NCBI RefSeq assembly: GCF_009363435.1 | Contig: NZ_CP045354.1 | Coordinates: forward strand, 4,182,501-4,246,500 | Source of the DNA: Labrenzia sp. THAF82 | GTDB taxonomy: Bacteria; Pseudomonadota; Alphaproteobacteria; Rhizobiales; Stappiaceae | Length of the DNA stretch: 64,000 nucleotides | Direction of reading: 5' to 3' | Shown: positions 45,119 to 54,408 of the stretch, in pieces | Numbering within the stretch: position 1 is the first letter of the stretch | Layout: the number at the start of each line of letters is the position of its first letter | Program-made: the position numbers and the translations under genes | Notes under the pieces: model-generated | Told to the model about the DNA's origin: nothing | What the model saw: the letters and a program-made list of their open reading frames with translations, nothing else | The model's database searches: none

Positions 45119-46786
45119 TCAGGTGCGGTCTCGGAACCTGTTGGTAATTGGGTAGCGGCGGTCCTTGCCGAAATTCCGCTCCGTGATCTTGACGCCGGGA
45201 GGCGCCTGACGCCGTTTGTATTCGGCGATATAAAGCAAGTGCTCGATCCGGTGGATCAACGCTCTGTCATGACCGCGTTTTTCAATGTCGCTAACAGACA
45301 TTTCCTCTTCGACCAGACACTCCAGAATGTCATCCAGGACGTCATAAGGCGGCAAGGAATCCTGATCGGTCTGGTTTTCACGAAGTTCAGCGGTTGGAAC
45401 CTTGGTGATGATATTGGAGGGGATGACCTCCCCGTCGGGCCCCTGCAGCCCTTTCGGCAGGTGCGCATTGCGCCAGGCCGACAAATGATAAACCTGCGTT
45501 TTATAAAGGTCCTTGATCGGATTGTAGCCGCCATTCATGTCGCCATAAAGGGTCGCATAGCCGACCGACATTTCCGACTTGTTTCCAGTCGTCATGACCA
45601 TGTTGCCGAATTTGTTGGAGACGGCCATCAAGATGACGCCACGCGCCCGTGACTGTAGATTTTCTTCTGTCGTGTCTTCACGGGTTCCGCTGAAAAGGCC
45701 GGAAAGAGCAGACGTGAACCCTTCCACGGGCTCTGCAATCGGGACGGTGTCATAGCGGATACCGAGTGCTTTGGCACATGCGGCTGCGTCCTCGATGCTT
45801 TCCTCGGACGTATACCGATAAGGCAGCATGATCGCGTGCACCCTGTCAGCTCCCAGCGCATCCACCGCCATGGCTGCACAAATGGCGGAATCAATACCGC
45901 CTGACAGTCCCAGAACGACGCCCGGGAAGCCATTCTTGTTCACGTAGTCACCAAGACCCATCACGCAGGCACGCCAATTGGCCTCATCCAGATCCGGCAA
46001 TTTGGCAAATTCGCCTTTTTCACAAGCCCAGGTGTTACCGGTCCTCGTCCAGTCGCTGATGCCGATGCCGGGTTCAAACTGTGGCATTTGAAACGCAAGA
46101 CTTCTGTCCGCCGCCAAAGCAAAAGATCCGCCGTCGAAAACAAGTTCGTCCTGCCCACCGAGTTGATTGCAATAGATCAGTGGCAAATTAGTCTCGACAA
46201 CGCGGGCAACGACTACCTGCATACGCTCTTCGGCACGATTCTCCCAATATGGAGACCCGTTTGGCACCATCAAAAGCTCAGCGCCCGTTTCTTCGAGGCA
46301 TTCGCAGACTTCGTCGTTCCAGATATCTTCACAGATCGGCAAGCCGATGCGAACACCTCTAAAATCGACCGGGCCCGGCAATGGACCTGCTGCAAAGACG
46401 CGTTTTTCGTCAAAAACGCTATAGTTCGGCAGGTCGTATTTGTAACGGACGGCCTTGATTTCGCCCGCATCCAGAAGCGCGACTGCGTTGTAAACCTTAC
46501 CGTCGTCAGCTCTCCAGGGTGTACCAACCACAAGCGCTGGCCCACCGTCAGCTGTTTCCTTTGCCAGCGCCTCCGCAGATTCCATGCATCGGCTGACAAA
46601 TGCAGGCTTCAACACAAGGTCTTCAGGCAAATATCCGGCAAGAACCAACTCGGAGGTCAGAACGATATCCGCCTTGTTTGCAGCGGCCTCGGCTCGAGCC
46701 TTTCGAACAAGGTCCGTATTTCCGGCCACATCGCCAACGGTCGGGTTCAGCTGCGCGACAGCCAGTCTAAAACGATCAGATATCAT
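45119..46786 (-). CDS. nadE: Glutamine-dependent NAD+ synthetase
   Basis: This 555-residue fused enzyme makes NAD from deamido-NAD with glutamine as nitrogen donor. The N-terminal nitrilase-like glutaminase has Glu46, Lys116 and Cys152. The C-terminal synthetase has the SGGIDSA P-loop (about residues 294-300) and later LLYIAEYKRRQAPPG and RYPITNRFR at the end. ATG at 46786 fits homologues; an in-frame ATG at 46810 is the alternative. Length is normal for two-domain NadE. Confidence 0.95.
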   Translation of the reverse strand: MISDRFRLAVAQLNPTVGDVAGNTDLVRKARAEAAANKADIVLTSELVLAGYLPEDLVLKPAFVSRCMESAEALAKETADGGPALVVGTPWRADDGKVYNAVALLDAGEIKAVRYKYDLPNYSVFDEKRVFAAGPLPGPVDFRGVRIGLPICEDIWNDEVCECLEETGAELLMVPNGSPYWENRAEERMQVVVARVVETNLPLIYCNQLGGQDELVFDGGSFALAADRSLAFQMPQFEPGIGISDWTRTGNTWACEKGEFAKLPDLDEANWRACVMGLGDYVNKNGFPGVVLGLSGGIDSAICAAMAVDALGADRVHAIMLPYRYTSEESIEDAAACAKALGIRYDTVPIAEPVEGFTSALSGLFSGTREDTTEENLQSRARGVILMAVSNKFGNMVMTTGNKSEMSVGYATLYGDMNGGYNPIKDLYKTQVYHLSAWRNAHLPKGLQGPDGEVIPSNIITKVPTAELRENQTDQDSLPPYDVLDDILECLVEEEMSVSDIEKRGHDRALIHRIEHLLYIAEYKRRQAPPGVKITERNFGKDRRYPITNRFRDRT

Positions 46787-46999
46787 GGGAGCAATGCCAG
46801 GAAGTGTCATTCACCCAAGATGTAGCCTGAAGAACGCCACCTGTCTATCTGATCTCGCGAACCTTGATATGTTCTTTGGTCCTGAGACGTCCGACAAGCA
46901 GATCACTCTTGCAGATGCATTGAAAGAGTTCTGACCTTTGCATCCTCGGCGTGAAACAAAGAGAATGACGTTTTCCGCAGGCCTCTTGGCTTGCTCGCG

Positions 47000-47398
47000 T
47001 CACGTCTGATCGGTCTTGATTTCGACACACCACCATTTCGGCCGACCGATTCGAAACGAATGGCCGGTTGGAACGAGGTCTTGTTTGGCGGGTTTGTCAA
47101 AGGCCCCGAGGAGCAGAGCTATTGTCGGCGCGTCATCGATAGCACCTAATGTGCTGCCGCACTTTTGGCAAAATGCCCGGGAAGAAATCTCTGATGATCG
47201 ATACGTGGCCGGTTGACCACCCGGTCCTGTCCAAGCGACTGCCTTACTTGGAAATTCGACCCACGCCGCGGTGAGAGCTCCAGTGTGCTTGCGGCACATT
47301 TGGCAAGAACAGGTATGAGGGTTCAAGGCCGGACCAGTGACTTTGAAACGGATATTGCCGCACAGGCAGCCCCCGGTATGCACAATTGCCCTTGCCAT
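47000..47398 (-). CDS. GFA family protein (third copy in the window)
   Basis: This 132-residue protein has GGCLCGNIRF, TCSCQMCRKH and FCQKCGSTLG, the zinc ligands of the GFA fold. It is about 30 residues shorter than the two copies at 33-34 kb and less similar to them, so it is probably an older paralog. The C-terminus lacks the QHPDHD motif of the others. It stands alone between nadE and a response regulator. Confidence 0.88.
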   Translation of the reverse strand: MARAIVHTGGCLCGNIRFKVTGPALNPHTCSCQMCRKHTGALTAAWVEFPSKAVAWTGPGGQPATYRSSEISSRAFCQKCGSTLGAIDDAPTIALLLGAFDKPAKQDLVPTGHSFRIGRPKWWCVEIKTDQT

Positions 47399-47575
47399 CT
47401 ACTTTTTCCTTTCCGGCCCATATCAAACTCCAGGGGCTACATTCGGATGTAGATTTTCCGGAACTCAGCGCAAGAACGCATGCTCCGTTGGCACCGGATT
47501 TCTCGAACCTAAAACTAGGTGATTGCGAGAAGATGGTTGCGTTTTGCTATGTGAGGAAAGGATGTCGGCTTCTGC

Positions 47576-48127
47576 TTAAAGCAGTGCCAAGCCAGAGGCG
47601 TCAAAATCCTCATAGGGCTGTGCCGGCGGCGCTTCGGCTTCAGGAGTATCTGACAGATTGAGTTTCCGGTGGAGTTTTTGGTGACCCGGTCCAAGAACTC
47701 CTTTGGATCGACCGTTCAGATCCTGGCGTTCCAGTGTTTCGCCAATATGATTGTACAGAACGGCGGGTGAAACCGGCTTGGCAACAAATCCATGAATACC
47801 GATACCAACCGCCTCCAGGATCGTAGCGCGTTTGGCATGAGCGGTCACAATCAAAACCGGTGTCGTGCTGATGAGCGGATCCCTGTCACCTCTCAGGATG
47901 CGCAAAAATTCATTGCCGCCAAAGGGACACATGACCCAATCGCACAGAACAATGTCGGGCTTCCGATCCACGACCAGTTCCAAGGCCTCTGCACCGTCAC
48001 TTGCTTCGAAGGTGGCGCGAATTCCAAACCCAGTCAGGATTGAACGCATGATTGCACGCATGTGGGCATTGTCTTCAGCAATCAGACAGGAAATCTTTGA
48101 AAGATCCCACCGTTCGCGCAAAGCCAT
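47576..48127 (-). CDS. Single-receiver response regulator
   Basis: This protein of about 183 residues has one REC domain (about residues 10-130). EDN and the phospho-Asp in LCDWVM are present, with Thr in VTA and Lys in AKPVS. A C-terminal tail of about 50 residues is low in structure. There is no output domain, so it is CheY- or DivK-like and may act by protein contact. GGGGGAG touches the ATG at 48127; a TTG two codons later (48121) has better spacing. No kinase is adjacent. Confidence 0.88.
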   Translation of the reverse strand: MALRERWDLSKISCLIAEDNAHMRAIMRSILTGFGIRATFEASDGAEALELVVDRKPDIVLCDWVMCPFGGNEFLRILRGDRDPLISTTPVLIVTAHAKRATILEAVGIGIHGFVAKPVSPAVLYNHIGETLERQDLNGRSKGVLGPGHQKLHRKLNLSDTPEAEAPPAQPYEDFDASGLALL

Positions 48128-48323
48128 CTCCCCCGAAACTCGACAATCAACCCAACCGGCAATCAAAATCCACCCGGTTGTACTCAATCCCTGAAGCGCC
48201 CTGTCTCCTCGCCGGAACGTGGCAACGAGAGAAACGCCTCAAATGCAGGTATGCCCCTGGAGCGTTAAATGAGGCTTACCAAATCTGTGCCCTGCCGCGT
48301 TTTTTGTGCTTTGGAATCGAAAA

Positions 48324-48343
48324 GAGGCGGCCGAAGCCGCCTC
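48324..48343 (-). terminator. Rho-independent terminator for class II DAHP synthase
   Basis: GAGGCGGC-CGAA-GCCGCCTC is a perfect 8-bp stem with a stable tetraloop; the minus-strand transcript continues with TTTTCG. It lies about 30 bp after the aroG-type stop. Confidence 0.8.
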
Positions 48344-48374
48344 GTGATAACGTTGCGTTAAGGAACAGGTCCGA

Positions 48375-49757
48375 TCAGGCGCTTGCCGCAATCGGTTCGG
48401 CTTGCTTGTCGTCGCGTTCCTTCTTCAGGTTTTCCGCAATGAGGAAAGCCAATTCCAGAGCCTGATCAGCATTCAGCCGCGGGTCGCAATGTGTGTGATA
48501 GCGATCGCCAAGCTGTTCTTCCGTCAACGCTCGCGCACCGCCGGTACACTCGGTCACATTCCGGCCGGTCATCTCGACATGGACACCGCCTGCGTGGGTG
48601 CCTTCAGCGCGGTGAACGGCAAAGAACGCTTCCACCTCTTTCAGAATCCGGTCGAATGGACGGGTTTTGTAGCCGCCAGCGGACACAGTGTTGCCGTGCA
48701 TCGGGTCACACGACCAGACAACGGATTTGCCTTCGCGTTCCACTGCCCGCACCAGCTGAGGCAGGTGGTCGAACACCTTGTCGGCACCGAAGCGGGCGAT
48801 CAGCGTGAGACGGCCAGGTTCATTGTCCGGGTTCAGAACGTCGATCAGTTCCAGCAATCCATCCGGCGTCAGGGACGGGCCGCATTTCAGGCCAATCGGA
48901 TTTTTGATGCCGCGGAAGAATTCCACATGGGCATGATCCGGCTGGCGGGTCCTGTCACCAATCCAGATCATGTGACCGGATGTAGCGTACCAATCGCCAG
49001 ACGTGGAATCGACACGGGTCAGCGCTTCTTCGTAACCAAGCAGCAGAGCCTCATGACTGGTGAAGAAATCCGTTCCACGCATTTGAGGAACCGTATCGCC
49101 GCTGATACCGCAAGCGCGAATGAACGCGAGCGATTCCGCAATCCGGTCAGCCAGTTCCTTGTAACGGTGCCCTTGCGGACTGTCGGAGACAAAGCCCAGC
49201 GTCCATTGATGCACTTGATCCAGGTTGGCAAAGCCACCCTGCGCGAATGCGCGTAGCAAATTCAGCGTAGCAGCTGACTGCCGGTAGGCCATGGCCATAC
49301 GCGTCGGGTCCGGGATCCGGCTTTCGGACGTGAAGTTGATATCGTTGATGATATCTCCACGGTAGCTCGGCAACTCTATGTCGTTCTTCTTCTCGATATT
49401 CGACGAACGCGGCTTTGCGAACTGTCCTGCAATACGTCCAACCTTCACGACAGGTTGAGCGGCGGCATAGGTCAGAACAACTGCCATCTGCAGAAAAACG
49501 CGGAAGAAGTCACGGATGTGATCTGGATGATGCTCAGCAAAGCTCTCCGCACAGTCTCCGCCCTGAAGAAGAAAACCATTACCGGCCGCGACATCTGCGA
49601 GCTGTTGCTTCAGTGCACGCGCTTCACCTGCAAAAACGAGCGGCGGATAAGTCGACAGGCGCTGTTCAACATCCGCCAAAGCCTCTTGATCCGGGTATTC
49701 CGGCACCTGCAAGATCGGCTTCGATCTCCAGCTGTCCGGGCTCCACTTCTCCGCCAT
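48375..49757 (-). CDS. 3-deoxy-7-phosphoheptulonate synthase, class II
   Basis: This 460-residue plant-type DAHP synthase performs the first step of the shikimate pathway: PEP plus erythrose-4-phosphate. Signatures include [35 protein letters not shown] and [13 protein letters not shown]. The start has GAGGAGTAGGA immediately upstream. ATG at 49757 is the second of two adjacent ATG codons (49760 is also possible). The enzyme is cytoplasmic and uses a divalent metal. Confidence 0.95.
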   Translation of the reverse strand: MAEKWSPDSWRSKPILQVPEYPDQEALADVEQRLSTYPPLVFAGEARALKQQLADVAAGNGFLLQGGDCAESFAEHHPDHIRDFFRVFLQMAVVLTYAAAQPVVKVGRIAGQFAKPRSSNIEKKNDIELPSYRGDIINDINFTSESRIPDPTRMAMAYRQSAATLNLLRAFAQGGFANLDQVHQWTLGFVSDSPQGHRYKELADRIAESLAFIRACGISGDTVPQMRGTDFFTSHEALLLGYEEALTRVDSTSGDWYATSGHMIWIGDRTRQPDHAHVEFFRGIKNPIGLKCGPSLTPDGLLELIDVLNPDNEPGRLTLIARFGADKVFDHLPQLVRAVEREGKSVVWSCDPMHGNTVSAGGYKTRPFDRILKEVEAFFAVHRAEGTHAGGVHVEMTGRNVTECTGGARALTEEQLGDRYHTHCDPRLNADQALELAFLIAENLKKERDDKQAEPIAASA

Positions 49758-50031
49758 CATTCCTACTCCTCATTGGACCTGCAGGTTCGTTCCATTTGGC
49801 CAACCTGACAGTCCACGACAAATTCGTTCGTTTTCGCTTGCCCAAATCGTGCAAACGTGCGGCCTTATACACGCCAAGTGCTGATTATGCCACAGGGCAT
49901 TCCGCCAAATTTCAATGGAATTCCGGTTCGATTTTCCAAGAAATCCTGGCCTGAATTATCGCGAGCCTTGAGGCGGATCATGGCGCGGCACCCAAATAGC
50001 GCAGAACCTGAGCAAAATTCAGGACACTTCC

Positions 50032-50763
50032 ATGCCGCAGCCAAGTCTCGAACACAGCCACCGGCCCTCAGATATCTCCGTCCGCCTCGCAGCCGGTCCA
50101 GACACCAGCTATTTGCGGGATTGGATCTATGGCGGGATTGATGGTGCCGTAACGACCTTTGCAATCGTTGCCGGATCCGTTGGCGCGAACCTCTCAACGA
50201 AAGTCATCCTTATCCTTGGAATTGCAAATCTGCTTGCAGACGGGTTTTCGATGGCCGCTGCCAATTACAGTGGTTCCAAGTCCGAAAACGAGGACTTTCA
50301 GCGCTTGAAAGCCATCGAGGAAAAACACATCGAGTTTGAACCGGACGGTGAAAGGGAAGAACTGCGACAGATCTTTTCCGGCAAGGGGTTTTCCGGTGAT
50401 GACCTTGAAGAGATCGTGCGACTAATCTCCTCAAACCGGACCACATGGATCGAAACCATGATGCAGGCCGAATACGGAATGTCGGACGCCATGCGCAACC
50501 CGCTCAAGGCAGCCCTTTATACCTTTGCGGCGTTTGTTCTCTTTGGTTCGATCCCGCTGGTTCCCTTTGTCCTGCCGTTTCCAGCCGATGCCGTTTCAGC
50601 AACGATCCTAACGGCGATAGCTTTCTTCGCGATCGGGTCTTTCCGGGCGAAGTGGTCTCAAAGGCACTGGATGTCCTGTGGAGTGGAAACAATGGCGATC
50701 GGCATGTTGGCGGCTGGTATCGCCTACCTTGCAGGTCATGGTCTGCAGACCTGGCTTGGCTAG
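50032..50763 (+). CDS. VIT1/CCC1 family Fe2+/Mn2+ transporter
   Basis: This 243-residue membrane protein has helices at about residues 35-60, 65-85, 155-180, 185-205 and 220-240. The first helix contains DWIYGGIDGAVTTFA, the family signature, followed by NLLADGFSMAAANY. The cytoplasmic loop with EKHIEFEPDGEREEL is the metal-binding domain of VIT1 relatives. It probably exports or sequesters iron or manganese. The ATG has upstream GAC/AGG. It is divergent from the DAHP synthase gene. Confidence 0.92.
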   Translation: MPQPSLEHSHRPSDISVRLAAGPDTSYLRDWIYGGIDGAVTTFAIVAGSVGANLSTKVILILGIANLLADGFSMAAANYSGSKSENEDFQRLKAIEEKHIEFEPDGEREELRQIFSGKGFSGDDLEEIVRLISSNRTTWIETMMQAEYGMSDAMRNPLKAALYTFAAFVLFGSIPLVPFVLPFPADAVSATILTAIAFFAIGSFRAKWSQRHWMSCGVETMAIGMLAAGIAYLAGHGLQTWLG

Positions 50764-50795
50764 GCCGGGCGCAAAAGGTGTTTAACAGGCCCGTT

Positions 50796-51386
50796 TCAGG
50801 ACTGCATATATTCAACGCCCTTGTTGGTCAGCTTCTCGTCCACGAGAAGCGCAAGGTCCTTCTCAAGCCGGATGCTACGCGGATAATGCGGTTTGTGCCG
50901 GTCGTAGAGCACAGGGGCCTGCCATCCGTCAGTCGTTTCCAGGAAGTGGTCGATCCCCTCTTCACCCCAGATCCCGTAGTAGCCTGCCAGCACACAATCC
51001 AGGTAGCTCTGCAGAATGGGATGAGTGTCGTTACCCCACCTCAGATGCTCCGGTGTCGCCTTGAAGAGAAAAAGATCGGCAGGGCCAGGCTCGTTCTTTG
51101 CCTCACAGGCAAAAGCGGTTCCGATTGCCTCGACCTTTTCGTAGCGGCGTTCGCGATGCTCCAGTTGAGCTAGGCCCGCTTTTGCCTCACGCGCCATTAC
51201 GCCCCAGATTTCGCTACCTTCCTTTTTGCGAACGCTCAAGGCACATCGACCTTGGCCATCTTCACCAATGCCGCAAACACGCCATTCGCGGACCCAGCCG
51301 CTCAGACGACCAGGCGTTACGTCCATTGCAGCGGGAATGGTGTCAACATTGACGAGAGAGCCATAACCAAAATAAGTGATTGTCAT
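50796..51386 (-). CDS. Gamma-glutamylcyclotransferase-fold protein
   Basis: This 196-residue protein begins with TYFGYGSLVN, the GGCT/ChaC phosphate-loop motif, and has an acidic residue in AQLEHRERRYEK near residue 85, where the catalytic Glu is expected. Such proteins cleave gamma-glutamyl peptides or glutathione to 5-oxoproline. The C-terminal third (DGWQAPVLYDRHKPHYPRSIRL) is not standard ChaC, so substrate is unclear. ATG at 51386 starts the conserved fold. It is divergent from a PLP enzyme gene, 41 bp apart. Confidence 0.8.
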   Translation of the reverse strand: MTITYFGYGSLVNVDTIPAAMDVTPGRLSGWVREWRVCGIGEDGQGRCALSVRKKEGSEIWGVMAREAKAGLAQLEHRERRYEKVEAIGTAFACEAKNEPGPADLFLFKATPEHLRWGNDTHPILQSYLDCVLAGYYGIWGEEGIDHFLETTDGWQAPVLYDRHKPHYPRSIRLEKDLALLVDEKLTNKGVEYMQS

Positions 51387-51427
51387 GATGAACCGGTCTT
51401 GAGTCTCCAGATTACTCTTGATGCTGC

Positions 51428-52651
51428 ATGAGGGTTGCCATGATTGTCCCTTCTCTGTCTCAACAAGATGTCGAGCTCTTGCGGGCAGACACACCCGGTG
51501 TAGGCCAGCTAATCCACTTTAACAATGCCGGTACGGGTCTGGCCCTGCAAACTTCACTGCATGCTGTCAAACAGCATCTCGACCTTGAGGCTAAGATCGG
51601 TGGCTATGAAGCTGCGGCCTCGGCAAAGGCTGACCTTGACGGTTTTTATACGGCACTTGCCGCGCTGATCGGCAGCAAGCCGCATGAAATTGCCTATGTC
51701 GAAAACGCAACCCGCGCCTGGGACATGGCCTTTTATGCCATAGACTTCCGGGAAGGCGATCGCATCGTGACCGGGCGTGCGGAATATGTGTCCAACTACG
51801 TTGCCTTTCTCCAGATGAAGCGCCGCAAAGGTATCGAGATCGACATTGTAGAAGATGACGCAGACGGGCAGATCGACCTCAAGCAGCTTCAGTCTGCCAT
51901 CACGCCGAGAACCCGGTTGATCGCTTTGACTCATATCCCGACCTTTTCCGGCCTGATCAATCCAGCCGAAGACGTTGGCGAGATCGCGCGCAAGGCCGGT
52001 GTCCTGTATCTGCTGGACGCGTGCCAGTCGGCTGGCCAGATACCGCTCAGCGTCAGTGAAATCGGATGTCAGATGTTGTCCGGTACCGGTCGAAAGTATC
52101 TGCGAGGGCCTCGAGGCACAGGATTTCTCTACGTCAGCGACCAGGTGCTTGATCAACTCGACCCACCTTTCGTCGACCTGCAATCGGCTGAATGGATCGA
52201 CGAAAAATCGTACCGGCTCGTACCTGGTGCTCGAAGGTTCGAAACCTGGGAAAGATATGTCGCAGGGCAAATCGGTCTGGGAGTTGCCACCACATATGCC
52301 ATTGGGTTCGGCATGGAGCGTATTGGCAATCGCATCTGTGCTTTAGGCGCACAATTGCGCTCTGAACTTAAAGGCATCACCGGGTCCAACCTCCATGACA
52401 AAGGTGCCAGAAAGGGCGGTATTGTGACCTTCACGCTTGAAGGCGAACCAGCGGAGCAAACCAAATCCCGACTGTCTGAATCATCGATCAACGTCTCGGT
52501 CAGCACCGCGAGTTCGGCACGCATCGACCTGCCCGAACGAGGGTTGGATTCGGTCGTGCGCGCCTCCCTGCATGCTTATAATACTGAAGATGAAATCGAA
52601 CTCTTTGTTAAGGCTCTTCGAAGAATTGGGGAGAAGTCTCCCAGAAAATAA
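51428..52651 (+). CDS. Class V aminotransferase-fold PLP-dependent enzyme
   Basis: This 407-residue protein has the PLP-binding Lys223 in SGTGRKYLRGPRGTGFLY and DACQSAGQIPLSV ahead of it, typical of the class V group that includes cysteine desulfurases, isopenicillin N epimerase-like proteins and hercynylcysteine sulfoxide lyase. The cysteine-desulfurase active Cys loop is not apparent. The divergent GGCT-fold gene could suggest thiol metabolism, but this is inference. ATG at 51428 or 51440 both fit. Confidence 0.88.
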   Translation: MRVAMIVPSLSQQDVELLRADTPGVGQLIHFNNAGTGLALQTSLHAVKQHLDLEAKIGGYEAAASAKADLDGFYTALAALIGSKPHEIAYVENATRAWDMAFYAIDFREGDRIVTGRAEYVSNYVAFLQMKRRKGIEIDIVEDDADGQIDLKQLQSAITPRTRLIALTHIPTFSGLINPAEDVGEIARKAGVLYLLDACQSAGQIPLSVSEIGCQMLSGTGRKYLRGPRGTGFLYVSDQVLDQLDPPFVDLQSAEWIDEKSYRLVPGARRFETWERYVAGQIGLGVATTYAIGFGMERIGNRICALGAQLRSELKGITGSNLHDKGARKGGIVTFTLEGEPAEQTKSRLSESSINVSVSTASSARIDLPERGLDSVVRASLHAYNTEDEIELFVKALRRIGEKSPRK

Positions 52652-52723
52652 CCTCAAGGGCAGACAGTTTTAAGTCTTGGAGGCTAGTGTTGTTTCGTTT
52701 TTAACGTAACAGGTGACCTGCCT

Positions 52724-54259
52724 TTGCTTGGCAAACGCAAAAATGACAGCGCTCCGCACAGCCTTTCTTCCACCGGATTAAATGCCGGGCGGAAAATAAC
52801 TGTCTGGATTTACGGGTTAGCAGCACTGCTCATCGTGCTGTCTGCAGCCTCGCTGACATTTATTGCCCACATGGCCTGGCGTGAAGCCGATCGTAAGGCG
52901 CTGGAAAGCGAGCAAATGCGCATGGACGCAATGCTCAAGGACATTCACTGGCAGATTGGGCGCGATCAACTGTCTTTGGCGCAGTGGGACAAGACCTTCA
53001 ACGCCGTGCAGGCCCCACTCGACAAGGAATTCATCAAAGACGAACTCGTCGAATACCTTTGGGAAGACTATGTGCTGGATCGTACGTTTATCGTCGGCAA
53101 AGACGGGATGTTGATTGCAGAGGCTGTTGAACTGGAAACCAGGTTCGAACCCAAACAGCTGCCCCCCGACAACCTTATAAGAAAGCTGGCAGATCAAACA
53201 CGAGCTGACTTTGAGGCCAAGCGCGGTGAGTCAGGATCCGTCTTTTCAGACTGGTACATGCCGCAATCGGTTCTTCTGGACCTTTCAGCTGCAACATTTG
53301 CCCTTGTGGACGGCACGCCCGCGTTCCTGAGCGCCATGCCCATTCTACCAGATGACGGCCAGGTGCAGCTCAATGAGGACTATCCACTCGTTTTGGTGAA
53401 TGCCGCCTATTTCGATGAAGACTGGATCGCGGAAATCAACGACCAGCTCTCTTTCAAGGATCTGCATTTTCAGCTTGGGATGCCGTCACAGGATGATGTG
53501 CGCAATCATCTGGTAGTGGCAGCCGACGGTTCGGTGTTCGGATACTTTCGATGGGATCATGCCAAGCCGGGTCGCGAAATATGGGCGGCTGCCCTCCCCT
53601 TGATTTTCGTTCTTGCAACTCTGATCGCCGTTGTCGCTTTCGCAGCGGCGAGCAAGATCAGCAGATTGTCGACGTCGCTGGAGGAAAGCGAGCGGAAAAA
53701 CCATTATTTTGCCAGGCATGACGCCTTGACCGGCCTGCCGAACCGACATCATTTTTCCGATTGCCTTGCCTTTGCCCTGGACAACTTGCCCGACCGTCCG
53801 TTCGCGATATTCACGTGCGACTTGGATCGCTTCAAACCGGTCAATGACACTTACGGCCATGAGGCCGGCGACAAAGTGATCTGTGCCGTCGCAGACCGCC
53901 TTCAAGGTCTCGTCGCAGACAAAGGTGTTGTCAGCCGGATCGGCGGTGATGAATTCATCATTCTGGTGACGAGCCTCTCTGACAAACACCCGCTGCAGCT
54001 CTTGGCAAATCAGCTCAGATCCGCCGTTGCGCAACCGTTTGATATCGGCAATGGACAGCAAGTGGAAATCGGCATCTCTATCGGTATTGCGACGGCGCCG
54101 GACTGCGGCGCTACCGAAAAAGACTTGATCCGTCTCGCGGACATGGCTCTCTATCGCGCGAAAGACAACGGCCGAAATGCCTTTGAGTTTGCCATGGCTC
54201 CATCCGCGCCTGACGCGGGAGACATGTCGGGTTTCACCACCCAATCAAAGCTGCACTAA
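52724..54259 (+). CDS. CHASE4-GGDEF diguanylate cyclase, copy 1
   Basis: This 511-residue inner-membrane protein has TM1 (about 26-48), a periplasmic CHASE4-type sensor (about 50-285, HWQIGRDQLSLAQWDKTF and WEDYVLDRTFIV), TM2 (about 287-309) and a GGDEF domain (about 330-495, RIGGDEF near 405). It lacks the RxxD inhibitory site. It should make c-di-GMP in response to a periplasmic signal. The start is TTG with AGGTG seven bases upstream. It is the first of two tandem paralogs. Confidence 0.9.
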   Translation: MLGKRKNDSAPHSLSSTGLNAGRKITVWIYGLAALLIVLSAASLTFIAHMAWREADRKALESEQMRMDAMLKDIHWQIGRDQLSLAQWDKTFNAVQAPLDKEFIKDELVEYLWEDYVLDRTFIVGKDGMLIAEAVELETRFEPKQLPPDNLIRKLADQTRADFEAKRGESGSVFSDWYMPQSVLLDLSAATFALVDGTPAFLSAMPILPDDGQVQLNEDYPLVLVNAAYFDEDWIAEINDQLSFKDLHFQLGMPSQDDVRNHLVVAADGSVFGYFRWDHAKPGREIWAAALPLIFVLATLIAVVAFAAASKISRLSTSLEESERKNHYFARHDALTGLPNRHHFSDCLAFALDNLPDRPFAIFTCDLDRFKPVNDTYGHEAGDKVICAVADRLQGLVADKGVVSRIGGDEFIILVTSLSDKHPLQLLANQLRSAVAQPFDIGNGQQVEIGISIGIATAPDCGATEKDLIRLADMALYRAKDNGRNAFEFAMAPSAPDAGDMSGFTTQSKLH

Positions 54260-54367
54260 GTTCAATCCGTCCACCTTTATCCGTAATACTGGCAATGTGA
54301 TCAGAACCGAAAATTGCATAAACCCATTGATACTACTTGTAAATTTCAATTTTTCCGCACGTCTTAT

Positions 54368-54384
54368 TAAGCAATCTCTGCTTA
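54368..54384. promoter_or_regulatory. Inverted repeat upstream of the second CHASE4-GGDEF gene
   Basis: TAAGCA-ATCTC-TGCTTA is a perfect 6-bp inverted repeat 25 bp before the ATG at 54409. It could be a regulator site or an mRNA hairpin near the ribosome binding site. The surrounding region 54290-54400 is AT-rich. Confidence 0.35.
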
Positions 54385-54408
54385 GAATTTCATCACATAC
54401 AGCAACCC

